Below, one piece after another: positions 25,529-37,245 of a stretch of 64,000 bases of DNA (within the stretch, counting starts at the first letter, position 1; every line of letters starts with the position of its first letter). This stretch comes from JAUJOE01 sp038252945 (GTDB lineage Bacteria; Actinomycetota; Actinomycetes; Propionibacteriales; Nocardioidaceae): positions 1-64,000 of the forward strand of contig JBBSHN010000003.1 in the NCBI GenBank assembly GCA_038252945.1. Direction: 5' to 3'. The position numbers and the translations under genes are program-made. The notes beneath the pieces were generated by a model. That model was not told the origin of the DNA and did not search any database. It saw only the letters and a program-made list of their open reading frames with translations.

Positions 25529-26740
25529 TCAGCGGCTCTTCGGCCGCCTCATCTTCACCGCTCGGCTGGCGGCGGCCGCAGCGGCGCCCGCTACCAAGCA
25601 GATCAGTCCGGTGGCCAAGACGACGCTCGGTCGCGGCCCAAAAGCGTCCATGCGTCCCGGTCCCACGCTCCCGACGGACAGCACCGTGAGTATGCCGAAG
25701 GCTCCGCCGGCGGCTAGCCCTGCCAGCCCTCCGCGGACCACAGTGCCTTGCAGGTTGGGCAAGGGAAATTTCCGTACGGCAAGCTCGCCGGCAACCCCTC
25801 CGGCCAGCACGGGCAACAGCAGCAGGCCAAACTCCAGCCACAACGCTGTCGGAGCGAGTGGAACGGCGGCGAGCAGCGGAAAGCCGGGGAGATTTCCTGT
25901 CGGCGCGGTGCCAGGCGCAACGACTGTGGCCGTGCCGACACTGAAGCCTGGCCCACTCGCGAACGCACCGGCACACAGGACCGCGTTAGGCACGAACGCC
26001 AGACCAATCAGCGTTGCGATCGCCCCTCCCACCAGGCCGGCGTGCATCTGCTCGGCCAGCGTGACCGCCGTCCAAAAGTGCATCCCCAGGGACCCGACGA
26101 GCAGAAGGGCACTTGCACCCAACAGAGCCAACAGTCCCGCCGCGCCACCGGTGGCAGTCGCTCTCGCCTCCTCTGGCAGAGCTGCGAAGACGTCGTGCAG
26201 CCGGCCGGCTCCCCTGAGCACTCCGGTTCCGCCGAACGCGATCGCGATCAGGAATGCGGCGACGAGGGGGCGCCCGACTCCGACTTCAGCCGCCGACGAC
26301 CGCGTCGCTAGGGCCGCTACCACGGTGATGGCGCTGTACGTGCCGGCCAGCGCGCAGGCTCCGACGGCGAGTTCCTTTCCGCCGACTCCTGAGATGTGAA
26401 TTCCGACCCATCGGCCCGCCCGGTGCAGCAGCCATCCGTTCACCGCCACCCCGCCCAGGGGGACCAGTGTGATCGACGCAGACCCGACATGGAGGCCACT
26501 GCCGTTGGAGACCAGCCACCCCAGCCCCCCGACTCTCAGAGCGTCGCCAAACGTGCCGGAGTTCGCGGCGAACCAGCCGGCGACACTGGCAGCCATCAGG
26601 ACACTCATGCCGATCAGGGCAGTCCACCCGGCAGCCGCTGACCCGCGAAGAGCCGCGGACTGCGCTGGACGGGAAGGTCGGGTGGGGAGGGGATCGGTCG
26701 ATCTCGGAGCCGGCGCCGGGCGGACGAGGAGATTGGTCAT
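25529..26740 (-). CDS. DUF6350 family polytopic membrane protein
   Basis: 403 residues with about nine or ten hydrophobic segments, beginning with TALIGMSVLMAASVAGWF near 41-58. Length, position (directly before purN-purH, after sucCD) and glycine/alanine-rich helices match the actinobacterial DUF6350 family, sometimes labelled PerM and linked to cell division. No enzymatic motif is visible. The C-terminus is short and basic (MRRPKSR). Confidence 0.8.
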   Translation of the reverse strand: MTNLLVRPAPAPRSTDPLPTRPSRPAQSAALRGSAAAGWTALIGMSVLMAASVAGWFAANSGTFGDALRVGGLGWLVSNGSGLHVGSASITLVPLGGVAVNGWLLHRAGRWVGIHISGVGGKELAVGACALAGTYSAITVVAALATRSSAAEVGVGRPLVAAFLIAIAFGGTGVLRGAGRLHDVFAALPEEARATATGGAAGLLALLGASALLLVGSLGMHFWTAVTLAEQMHAGLVGGAIATLIGLAFVPNAVLCAGAFASGPGFSVGTATVVAPGTAPTGNLPGFPLLAAVPLAPTALWLEFGLLLLPVLAGGVAGELAVRKFPLPNLQGTVVRGGLAGLAAGGAFGILTVLSVGSVGPGRMDAFGPRPSVVLATGLICLVAGAAAAAASRAVKMRRPKSR

Positions 26741-26856
26741 CGTCCCTCATGCTCGCCGAGCGCGCGCATCCAACGACGGTCAACACGCCGCCAGCGGGTC
26801 TGGACAAGCTCGACCGGCGAACCAGACGCCGACGAGGCTGGCGAAACTATAGGTAG

Positions 26857-27732
26857 CTACAGCAGTGCGCGCAGAAGAGCCGCGGTTCCCGAAGGTGTCT
26901 TGCCGACGCGGACTCCGGCCTCTTCGAGCGCCTGCTTCTTGGCCTCGGCGGTCCCCGACGACCCGGACACGATGGCCCCGGCGTGGCCCATGGTCTTCCC
27001 CTCGGGCGCGGTGAAGCCCGCGACGTATCCGACGACCGGCTTTGTCACGTGCTCCTGCAGGTACGCCGCGGCCCGCTCCTCGGCATCCCCGCCGATCTCG
27101 CCGATCATGACCACCGCGTCGGTCTCCACGTCGTCTTGGAAGGCCTTCAGCGCGTCGATGTGGGTCGTTCCGATAATGGGGTCGCCGCCGATACCGATGG
27201 CAGTGGAGAAGCCGATGTCACGAAGCTCGTACATCATCTGGTAGGTCAGCGTGCCGGACTTCGACACCAAACCGATGCGCCCGGGTGAGGTGATGTCGGC
27301 GGGAATGATGCCGGCGTTGGACTGTCCGGGACTGATCAGCCCCGGACAGTTGGGGCCGATGATGCGGGTAGTCCCGGATTGCTGCCCGTAGGCGAAGAAG
27401 CTCGCGGTGTCATGGACTGGAATGCCTTCGGTGATGACCACCACCAGCGGTAGTCCGGCGTCGATGGACTCCGTCACAGCGGACTTCGCGAAGCGAGGCG
27501 GCACGAATACCACGGATACGTCGGCGCCGGTCTCATCGACCGCGTCGGCCACCGAACCGAAGACCGGCACCGTGTCACCGTCGAAGTCGACTTGCTGACC
27601 GCCCTTGCCCGGAGTGACGCCGCCGACGATCTGCGTGCCCGAACGCAGCATCCGCTGTGTGTGCTTCGAGCCCTCGGACCCTGTCATGCCTTGGATGATG
27701 GCCCTGCTCTTGCCGGTCAGGAAGACAGACAT
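26857..27732 (-). CDS. sucD: Succinyl-CoA synthetase, alpha subunit
   Basis: 291 residues. CoA-binding Rossmann domain: IIQGMTGSEGSKHTQ, VGGVTPGKGG, VITEGIP and IIGPNCPGLI. Ligase domain: SKSGTLTYQ, GIGGDPIIGT, and the active-site phosphohistidine in MGHAGAIVSG (about residue 250). With SucC it makes succinate and ATP or GTP from succinyl-CoA in the TCA cycle. It starts 3 bases after sucC. Confidence 0.97.
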   Translation of the reverse strand: MSVFLTGKSRAIIQGMTGSEGSKHTQRMLRSGTQIVGGVTPGKGGQQVDFDGDTVPVFGSVADAVDETGADVSVVFVPPRFAKSAVTESIDAGLPLVVVITEGIPVHDTASFFAYGQQSGTTRIIGPNCPGLISPGQSNAGIIPADITSPGRIGLVSKSGTLTYQMMYELRDIGFSTAIGIGGDPIIGTTHIDALKAFQDDVETDAVVMIGEIGGDAEERAAAYLQEHVTKPVVGYVAGFTAPEGKTMGHAGAIVSGSSGTAEAKKQALEEAGVRVGKTPSGTAALLRALL

Positions 27733-27735
27733 TGG

Positions 27736-28923
27736 TCAGCTCCCTCCCGTGTTGCCGGGGACGGCTGCCGCTAGCGCCGCCGCTTGATCCGCCGCCCCAT
27801 CCATCGTGTCGACGAGCGTGACGAGCGGATGGTTTGCCTCCTGCAGGATCCGGCGTCCTTCATCGACGTTGTTGCCGTCGAGGCGCACAACGAGCGGTTT
27901 GCCGGCCGCCTCGCCGAGCATCCGCAGCGCTGAGACGATGCCGTTCGCTACAGCGTCGCACGCAGTGATGCCGCCGAAGACATTGACGAAGACGCTCCGC
28001 ACCTGCTCGTCGCTCAGCACGATGCCGAGACCGTCGGCCATCACCTCCGCTGAGGCTCCTCCCCCGATGTCAAGGAAGTTGGCAGGGCGCACCCCGCCGT
28101 ACGCCTCACCGGCGTAGGCGACGACGTCGAGTGTGGACATGACGAGGCCGGCGCCATTACCGATGACTCCGACTTCGCCGTCCAGCTTCACGTAGTTGAG
28201 GCCCTTTGCCTTCGCCTGCGCTTCCAGCGGGTCTGCTCCGGCACGGTCTTCGAACACTGCATGGTCGGGATGACGAAAGCCGGCGTTCGCGTCCAGGCTG
28301 ATCTTGCCGTCGAGTGCCTCCAGCGTGTCGTTCTTGAGCCGGACCAGAGGATTGACCTCGACGAGAGTTGCGTCCTCATCCACGAAGACTCGCCACAGCT
28401 TGCTGACGACCCCCACTGCGGTCTCGGCGACCACGTCCGGAAAGCCAGTTTCGGAGACGATCCGCCGGGCTGTCGCCTCGTCCACCCCGCTGATCGGATC
28501 GATGCCAATCTTTGCCACAACGTCTGGGTTGTCGGCGGCGACGACCTCAATTTCCACCCCACCTGCAGTGCTCGCGATGCAGAGGAAACGGCGTTCGGCA
28601 CGGTCGATCAGAAACGAGAAGTAGTACTCTTCGGCGATGTCCGCAGGGGGGGTGACCAGAACCCGCCGGACGGTGTGGCCGTTGATGTCCATACCGAGGA
28701 TCGCCTCCGCCCGCGCCTCGGCCTCGGCCGGGTCCGCAGCGAACTTGACCCCACCAGCTTTGCCCCGTCCACCAGTGAGCACCTGAGCCTTGACCACCAC
28801 TCGGCCGCCCATCTTCTCAGCAACCGTCTCGGCGTCTTCGGAAGTTTCCACGATCGTTCCCAGCGTCACCGGCACGCCATGCCGGGCGAACAGCCCCTTG
28901 GCCTGGTACTCCATCAGATCCAC
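27736..28923 (-). CDS. sucC: Succinyl-CoA synthetase, beta subunit
   Basis: 395 residues. The N-terminal ATP-grasp domain begins MDLMEYQAKGLFARHGVPV and includes VVVKAQVLTGGRGKAGGVK. EVNPLVRL carries metal-binding residues, DIGGGASAEVMADGL and VFVNVFGGITACD follow in the CoA-ligase domain. The GTG at 28923 is chosen because family members begin MDLxEYQAK; ATG 28914 would remove this. The first gene of sucCD, it lies 70 bases after the B12-binding protein gene. Confidence 0.97.
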   Translation of the reverse strand: MDLMEYQAKGLFARHGVPVTLGTIVETSEDAETVAEKMGGRVVVKAQVLTGGRGKAGGVKFAADPAEAEARAEAILGMDINGHTVRRVLVTPPADIAEEYYFSFLIDRAERRFLCIASTAGGVEIEVVAADNPDVVAKIGIDPISGVDEATARRIVSETGFPDVVAETAVGVVSKLWRVFVDEDATLVEVNPLVRLKNDTLEALDGKISLDANAGFRHPDHAVFEDRAGADPLEAQAKAKGLNYVKLDGEVGVIGNGAGLVMSTLDVVAYAGEAYGGVRPANFLDIGGGASAEVMADGLGIVLSDEQVRSVFVNVFGGITACDAVANGIVSALRMLGEAAGKPLVVRLDGNNVDEGRRILQEANHPLVTLVDTMDGAADQAAALAAAVPGNTGGS

Positions 28924-28993
28924 GATGCGGCCGTCCTCGGGGTTGATCGGCGGGCGATTGAGCTGCCGCTGAGCCTAGCCCGGTGAGCTCCCG

Positions 28994-29395
28994 TCAACTC
29001 GATCGAGAGGCGACTGCCGCGTTGACCCAGTCGACGACGTCAGACGTCTTTGCGCCTGGCGTAAAGATCTTCGCGACACCCAGCTGCTCCAACAGGGGAA
29101 TGTCGTCGTCGGGAATGATGCCGCCACCGAACAGGATGATGTCGGTTGCGTCACGCTCTTCCAGGAGCTCGACGACCTTCCGAAACAGCGTCATATGAGC
29201 ACCTGAGAGCACTGACAGGCCGATCAGGTCGGCGTCTTCTTGCAGGGCGGTCTCGACGATTTGCTCCGGCGTTTGATGGAGCCCCGTGTAGATGACTTCC
29301 ATCCCGGCGTCGCGGAGAGCCCGGGCGATAATCTTTGCGCCGCGGTCATGTCCGTCTAGCCCCGGCTTCGCCACCACGACGCGGATCGGAGTCAC
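28994..29395 (-). CDS. Small cobalamin-binding domain protein (methylmalonyl-CoA mutase C-terminal type)
   Basis: 133 residues from GTG 29395, essentially one B12-binding Rossmann domain. AKPGLDGHDRGAK holds the DxHxxG motif with the base-off His ligand; YTGLHQTPEQIV, GLSVLSGAHM and ILFGGGIIPDDDIP complete the signature of the mutase small domain. It resembles the separate C-terminal part of split acyl-CoA mutases, but no mutase large subunit is nearby. It precedes sucCD on the same strand, so it may be co-transcribed and tied to succinyl-CoA metabolism. Its catalytic partner is unknown. Confidence 0.85.
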   Translation of the reverse strand: MTPIRVVVAKPGLDGHDRGAKIIARALRDAGMEVIYTGLHQTPEQIVETALQEDADLIGLSVLSGAHMTLFRKVVELLEERDATDIILFGGGIIPDDDIPLLEQLGVAKIFTPGAKTSDVVDWVNAAVASRSS

Positions 29396-29625
29396 CGAGC
29401 ATCTCACCGCCTCACTCGCACATCTTCGGTCGCAACGCCTGACTCGACGTACGACGAGGCAGACTAGCCAATTGCCGGCGCCCACCACGAACCGCCGCAA
29501 GCCCCGCGTCAGCCGTCTCCCTGTACTTCTCCACAGGCGAAGAGTTCGCCGCTTTTGTCCGGTGCACAGGTAATCTAGCCTGTTGGGAGTCTGACCAAAG
29601 TCGGTCGGCTCCTCCGATATCGCCC

Positions 29626-30564
29626 ATGAAGGATCCCGGTTCAGTGTCCCTACGCAGCGTCGAGCGATCTGGCGCCACCCGCGCTGGAATCTCGCCGACC
29701 TCGGACGACGAGCTGCGAGACTTCTCGCGGCTGCCCGCACCGGCACGGAGCCGTCACGCCGCACTGCACCAGCATCGGTTCGACCGACAGAAAACCACCG
29801 GCTCCTCAGGGGGTGGGCCGTCCCTCCCCTTGCGCACTCTTCTGTGCGGGACACTGTTGGTGGTTATTGGATACGCGGCTGCATCCATCGGCTCCGCGAT
29901 CTTCGGTGGTGGTGCCCCCCACCCTGCTGCTGAGAGCACGACGTTCAAGGGCACGTACCTGGTGGCCGCATCGTCCACCGACCTGGGCTCTCGAGACGCA
30001 ACCCAGTTCAGCCGTGCGGCTGCGCGGCCGGCAGCGTTGCCAGGTCTGCTGGCCAAACCGAAGAGCAAAGCCCAGCACAAGCTGGTGAAGCAGTACCAGC
30101 TCTTGCGGCGGGCCGCTGCCAACGCCGAGAAGTATGCGAAGCGGCTGGCGAGCCAGGAGTGGGTCTACCCCACCAGCCACTTCACGATCACCGAGCTTTT
30201 CGGTGTTCCCGGTCCCCACTGGGAGTCCGGTTACCACACCGGCATCGACTTCGCGACTGCCTACGGAACTCCAGTCGTCGCTGTGGGCAACGGAACCGTC
30301 GCGCAGACCGGCTGGGATGGGCCGTATGGCAACCAGATTCGCCTTCAGCTGCCCAACGGCGACCAGGTCTGGTACAACCATCTGAGCTCGATCGAGGTGA
30401 CCCCGGGCCAGGCGGTGCTCAAGGGTCAACAGCTCGGCCGGGTCGGTGACACCGGCAACGCCTTCGGCTACCACCTGCACCTGGAGTACCGACTCTCTAG
30501 CGATCTGACGACCGCCGTGAACCCGATTCGGTTCTTCCGCGAGCACGGGCTGCGACTGCAGTAG
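29626..30564 (+). CDS. M23 (LytM-type) peptidase with one membrane anchor
   Basis: 312 residues. A basic cytoplasmic N-terminus, one transmembrane segment (about 70-92) and a helical stretch (145-178) precede the peptidase domain. Zinc ligands are His204 and Asp208 (HTGIDF) and His285 in YHLHLEY, with His283 and His252 as catalytic histidines. All key residues are present, so it is probably an active peptidoglycan endopeptidase facing the wall. The start is ATG 29626 without an obvious ribosome site. The 230 bases upstream, shared with the divergent B12 gene, hold no gene. Confidence 0.88.
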   Translation: MKDPGSVSLRSVERSGATRAGISPTSDDELRDFSRLPAPARSRHAALHQHRFDRQKTTGSSGGGPSLPLRTLLCGTLLVVIGYAAASIGSAIFGGGAPHPAAESTTFKGTYLVAASSTDLGSRDATQFSRAAARPAALPGLLAKPKSKAQHKLVKQYQLLRRAAANAEKYAKRLASQEWVYPTSHFTITELFGVPGPHWESGYHTGIDFATAYGTPVVAVGNGTVAQTGWDGPYGNQIRLQLPNGDQVWYNHLSSIEVTPGQAVLKGQQLGRVGDTGNAFGYHLHLEYRLSSDLTTAVNPIRFFREHGLRLQ

Positions 30565-30664
30565 GACGCAACGGTCACGGCGGCCGAACCGGCTTCCTCG
30601 GCGGACGTTGACCCGCGGTGAACTCAGCGGCCGTGACGGTCCCGCGCCGTAGCATGGTGGCACG

Positions 30665-33082
<2,418 letters not shown>

Positions 33083-33099
33083 CTGCAGGATTCGCGACC

Positions 33100-33441
33100 T
33101 CACCAGAAGACGGCGATGATGACGTTGGCCAGGGTCAGCCCGAGAATCGTGAAGAACAAGCCGGCGGGCAGCGACGCCTTGCGTCGGTTCACCCAACACA
33201 ACGCCGCGATCACTAGCGCCACCGCGAGCTTGACCACCATCTTGGCGGAGTTGACGTCATTCCCGGCTCCTTCGATCACGCCGACGAGAAGCACGCCGCT
33301 GACAACTTGGGTGAGCGCTCCGTGCAGCATGCCCGCATTGACCGATCGCTGGTCAGAGCGCACTTGCATCGCCGCGCCGCCGAAAAGAGCACCGAAACCT
33401 CCGAAGTGGACGACGAGCAGCAGGTCACGCAGGAAGTGCAC
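33100..33441 (-). CDS. Small four-helix membrane protein, unknown function
   Basis: 113 residues with four hydrophobic segments (about 5-24, 42-60, 68-84, 92-112). No motif was recognised. The GTG start follows directly on the stop of the acetyltransferase gene (TGAGTG), so the two are probably one transcription unit. Its 3' end lies 17 bases from the pcrA stop, convergent. Confidence 0.75.
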   Translation of the reverse strand: MHFLRDLLLVVHFGGFGALFGGAAMQVRSDQRSVNAGMLHGALTQVVSGVLLVGVIEGAGNDVNSAKMVVKLAVALVIAALCWVNRRKASLPAGLFFTILGLTLANVIIAVFW

Positions 33442-33723
33442 TCAGGACCCCCGCACAAGGTCGGCGTACTCAGGATGGGTACTGACGAAGTGGCTGACGA
33501 ACGAGCATGCGGGACGCACGTGCAGCCCGCGTGCGCGCAGGTCGTCCAGAGCTTTACTGACCAACTCACCGCCGAAGCCGCTACCCCCGTAGAAGGGATC
33601 GATCTCGGTGTGCGGAAGCGTGACGAGATCGCCACTGATGTAGTAGTCGAGCAAACCAACACGTTCCCCGTCGAGCCTGATCTCGTAACGGCACTGATCG
33701 GGCACGTCCATCACCTCTGCCAT
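33442..33723 (-). CDS. GNAT-like acetyltransferase, short YjdJ/Gtn type
   Basis: 93 residues from ATG 33723 (ATG 33732 is also possible). RYEIRLDGERVGLLDYYISG, TEIDPFYGGSGFGGELV with the acetyl-CoA-binding loop, and VRPACSFVSHFVSTHPEY match the short N-acetyltransferase family PF14542, whose substrate is unknown. The frame runs on to 33819 but would then overlap the divergent ABC gene. Upstream gene of the small membrane protein. Confidence 0.8.
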   Translation of the reverse strand: MAEVMDVPDQCRYEIRLDGERVGLLDYYISGDLVTLPHTEIDPFYGGSGFGGELVSKALDDLRARGLHVRPACSFVSHFVSTHPEYADLVRGS

Positions 33724-33787
33724 GCGGCTCATTGTGTCGTTATTCGTTCGCGGGATGCGGTAACCACTCTCTACGGTTGAAAGCGCC

Positions 33788-35488
33788 ATGCGCTCCCTTC
33801 CTTTGTCTGATCCCGGCATGCCCGACGTCCGGTCACCCGCCCGCTACCTGTGGTGGGTGGCCTGCCAGCAGATGCCCACCGTTCTTGGAGGGATCGCCTT
33901 CGGCATCGTCTGGATGGTGGCCCAGGCGGTCATGCCGGCGATCATCGGCCGTGCAATCGACGAAGGGGTGGCAGCGCAGAATCTCAATCGGCTCTGGTTT
34001 TGGTCGCTTGCGCTGCTCGGCATCGGAGTGGTCCAGGCAGCCGCCGGAATCGCCCGCCACCGGTTCGCAGTGAGCAACTGGCTGATCGCGGCGTACCGAA
34101 CCGTGCAGATCGTGACCCGTCACGCGGTCCGACTCGGTGCCACATTGCCGCGCCGGGTCACCACCGGGGAGGTCGTTTCGATCGGGGCCAACGACCTCAA
34201 CCACGTCGGCAATGCGATCGAGGTCATGGGGCGGGGTGTCGGAGCCTTCGCCGCATTCATCGTCGTGGCCGCCATCCTGCTCTCGTCGTCGGTGACGCTC
34301 GGACTGGTCGTGCTCATCGGCGTGCCAGGGCTGCTGATCCTGCTCGGCCCCCTGCTCAAGCCGCTGCAGAAACGCAATCTGGCGCAGCGGGAGATGATGG
34401 GCGAGCTCAACGCCTTGGCTGCTGACATCGTCGGCGGCCTACGAGTACTCCGCGGCATCGGCGGCGAAGAGGTCTTTCACCGTCGGTACGTAAGGGAGTC
34501 GCAGAAAGTCCGCTCAGCAGGGGTGCAGGTCGCAGGCATGCAGTCACTCCTGGACGCGCTGCAGGTATTCCTCCCCGGTGTGTTTGTCGTTGTCGTCGTG
34601 TGGCTTGGCGCCCGTTTCGCCGTCCAGGGTCACATTTCCCCCGGCGAGCTCGTCGCCTTCTACGGCTACTCCGCTTTCCTCATGATCCCGTTGCGAACCG
34701 GCACCGAAGTGGCCAACAAGGTCATCCGAGGTTTGGTGGCGGGCCGGCGCATCTGCCATGTGCTGTCGGTGGAGCCGGAGGTCCAGGACGTCGGAGTACC
34801 GCGGCAGGCGTCCACCGCCGCTGAGCTGGTCGACGTGCAGTCGGGGCTGCGGGTGCAGCCGGGCCGGCTGACGGCCGTGGTGAGTGACCTACCGGACGAG
34901 ACTGCTGCGCTGGCTGATCGGCTCGGCCGGTTCGCCGACGGAGCCGTCCTGCTGGACGGCGTTCCGACGGCGGAACTGGAGCGGGAGTTCGTTCGACGAG
35001 CGATCCTGGTCAGTGACTCCGGATCCACGCTCTTCAGCGGCCGCCTGCGTCATGAGCTCGACGTGCGCGGCACCGCAACCGAGGACGACCTACTGAGCGC
35101 TCTCGCCACCGCGTCGGCCGACGACGTCCTGGAGACGTTGGACGAAGGGCTCGACGCAACGGTCGAAGAACGTGGGCGGTCCTTCTCCGGCGGACAGCGA
35201 CAGAGACTGGTACTCGCCCGGGCGCTCGTCGCCGATCCGGACATTCTGGTGTTGGTCGAGCCGACATCGGCTGTGGACGCTCACACCGAGGCCCGAATCG
35301 CCGCTCGGCTGCGCAGCCACCGCAGCGGCCGTACCACTGTGGTAACGACTGCCAGCCCCCTGTTGCTCGAGCACGCTGACGAGGTCGCTCTAGTCGAGCA
35401 AGGCTCCGTCGTACGCGTCGCCACACACCGGGAGCTTATGAATGACCCGCGGTACCGCCGGGTCGTCGTTCGAGGAGAAGACGAATGA
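33788..35488 (+). CDS. ABC exporter half-transporter with degenerate ATP site
   Basis: 566 residues: six-helix exporter domain (about 10-320) and nucleotide-binding domain (about 335-566). The nucleotide domain is unusual. Walker A is replaced by VVSDLPDETAALADRLG, Walker B reads LVLVEPTSAVD with Val for the usual Asp, and the H-loop is TTASP without His. Yet the ABC signature FSGGQRQRL is intact. It can therefore lend its signature to the partner's ATP but should not hydrolyse ATP in its own Walker site. Start ATG 33788; the partner gene begins in an ATGA overlap. Substrate unknown. Confidence 0.88.
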   Translation: MRSLPLSDPGMPDVRSPARYLWWVACQQMPTVLGGIAFGIVWMVAQAVMPAIIGRAIDEGVAAQNLNRLWFWSLALLGIGVVQAAAGIARHRFAVSNWLIAAYRTVQIVTRHAVRLGATLPRRVTTGEVVSIGANDLNHVGNAIEVMGRGVGAFAAFIVVAAILLSSSVTLGLVVLIGVPGLLILLGPLLKPLQKRNLAQREMMGELNALAADIVGGLRVLRGIGGEEVFHRRYVRESQKVRSAGVQVAGMQSLLDALQVFLPGVFVVVVVWLGARFAVQGHISPGELVAFYGYSAFLMIPLRTGTEVANKVIRGLVAGRRICHVLSVEPEVQDVGVPRQASTAAELVDVQSGLRVQPGRLTAVVSDLPDETAALADRLGRFADGAVLLDGVPTAELEREFVRRAILVSDSGSTLFSGRLRHELDVRGTATEDDLLSALATASADDVLETLDEGLDATVEERGRSFSGGQRQRLVLARALVADPDILVLVEPTSAVDAHTEARIAARLRSHRSGRTTVVTTASPLLLEHADEVALVEQGSVVRVATHRELMNDPRYRRVVVRGEDE

Positions 35489-37245
35489 GACAGACGCTGC
35501 CGGTTGCCGACAGCCGAGCTGTTCGCAGGTACGTCGCATCGCTGGCGCGCCGGCACCCTCGCATGCTCGCCGTTACGGTCCTCCTGCACATGCTGGCGGC
35601 GATTTCCGGGCTTGTGGCCCCGCGGCTGATCGGAAATCTCGTCGAAGCGGTTGCGCACGGGACGACAGTCGCGGTGGTCGACCAGACCATCCTCACGGTC
35701 GCGGTTTTCCTGCTGGCTCAGTCGGTACTGACCCGCTACGCCCGCTACCTGTCGTCAGTGTTCGGTGAGCAAGTGCTGGCGGAGCTGCGCGAAGATTTCG
35801 TCGACCAGGCGCTCGCCCTACCGGTCGGAGTGGTCGAACGTGCTGGCACCGGGGACCTGCTGACACGCACCTCCCGAGACGTCGAGCAGCTCGGATGGTC
35901 TGTGCGTTTCGCAGTGCCCGAGACGATAGTCGCGGTCGTTACGACGTTCTTCTCGATCGGCGCGTGCCTTCTCGTCGGAACATGGGTGCTCGTCCCGCTG
36001 GTGCTCGGCGTTCCTGTGCTCTACGTCGCCACCAAGTGGTACCTCAAGCGGGCCAAGAACGGATATCTCCGGGAGGCGGCGTCGTACGCCGCGATCAACG
36101 CGACTTTGGCCGAGACCGCCGAGGGAGCCCGTACCGTCGAGGCGCTGGGGCTGGAGCGGCGCCGGATCGAGGCCATGGATGCCGACGTCGCCGAGTCGTA
36201 CGCCGCCGAGCGCTACACCCTGTACCTGCGCACAATGTGGTTTCCATCGGTGGAGATCGGCTACCTGGTCCCGACCGTGGCATGTCTGCTCTTTGGCGGA
36301 TGGCTCCATGTGAACGGGCACGCGAGCCTCGGCGACGTGACTGCGGCCACGTTGTATGTGCAGGCGCTCATCGATCCGGTCGACCGGCTGATCTCTTGGC
36401 TGGACGAGCTGCAGATGGGCGGCGCGTCGCTGTCTCGCATGCTCGGCGTTGCGACGGTCCCAGACGACCGTGAGGTCACCGGCCGCCAGCCAGGGAGTGA
36501 GCGGATCGATGCGGCGGCGGTGCGGTTCGCCTACTACGGCGACCGAGACGTGCTGCACGGGGTCGACCTCCACGTCAACCCCGGCGAGCGCGTGGCCATG
36601 GTCGGGCCGTCAGGCGCGGGCAAGTCCACCCTGGGCCGGCTGCTCGCCGGCATTCATCCGCCACGGCGAGGGTCGGTCACGGTGGGCGGAGTCGGAATGA
36701 CCGAGCTGCCACTCGACGAGTTGCGAGGACATGTCGCTCTGGTCACCCAGGAGCACCACGTCTTCGTCGGCACCGTTCGGGAGAACCTGGCCCTGGCGAT
36801 CGACGACATCGCCTCCGACGAGCGCCTTCAGGGGGCCCTGACAGCGGTCGACGCGTTGGCCTGGGTGCTGGCGTTACCGGATGGCCTCGATACTCGTATC
36901 GGGTCCGGCGGCCTGCCGCTCACACCAGCCCAGGCCCAGCAGATCGCTTTGGCCCGCTTGGTGCTCGCAGATCCACACACCCTGGTGCTCGACGAGGCGA
37001 CGTCGCTGATCGATCCCAGAGCCGCCCGGCACCTTGAGCGGTCCCTGGCAGCCGTTCTGCACGGTCGAACTGTTATCGCGATCGCGCACCGGCTCTTCAC
37101 CGCACACGACGCTGACCGCGTGGCGGTGGTGGAAGACGGCCGCATCTCTGAGATCGGGTCGCACTCCGACCTGATCGCCGAGAATGGCTCGTACGCCGCC
37201 TTGTGGCAGTCGTGGCACGGCGAGACGGAGGGAGCTTCGGTGTGA
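35485..37245 (+). CDS. ABC exporter half-transporter with intact Walker motifs
   Basis: 586 residues: exporter membrane domain (about 15-320) and nucleotide domain (about 340-586). Walker A GPSGAGKSTLGRLL, Q-loop LVTQEHHVF, Walker B TLVLDEATS and H-loop AIAHRLF are canonical. The signature motif is LTPAQAQQI instead of LSGGQ. This complements the preceding subunit, which keeps the signature but has lost Walker A. The heterodimer should have one complete ATP site and one site degenerate on both faces. The DinB gene follows in a GTGA overlap. Confidence 0.9.
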   Translation: MRQTLPVADSRAVRRYVASLARRHPRMLAVTVLLHMLAAISGLVAPRLIGNLVEAVAHGTTVAVVDQTILTVAVFLLAQSVLTRYARYLSSVFGEQVLAELREDFVDQALALPVGVVERAGTGDLLTRTSRDVEQLGWSVRFAVPETIVAVVTTFFSIGACLLVGTWVLVPLVLGVPVLYVATKWYLKRAKNGYLREAASYAAINATLAETAEGARTVEALGLERRRIEAMDADVAESYAAERYTLYLRTMWFPSVEIGYLVPTVACLLFGGWLHVNGHASLGDVTAATLYVQALIDPVDRLISWLDELQMGGASLSRMLGVATVPDDREVTGRQPGSERIDAAAVRFAYYGDRDVLHGVDLHVNPGERVAMVGPSGAGKSTLGRLLAGIHPPRRGSVTVGGVGMTELPLDELRGHVALVTQEHHVFVGTVRENLALAIDDIASDERLQGALTAVDALAWVLALPDGLDTRIGSGGLPLTPAQAQQIALARLVLADPHTLVLDEATSLIDPRAARHLERSLAAVLHGRTVIAIAHRLFTAHDADRVAVVEDGRISEIGSHSDLIAENGSYAALWQSWHGETEGASV

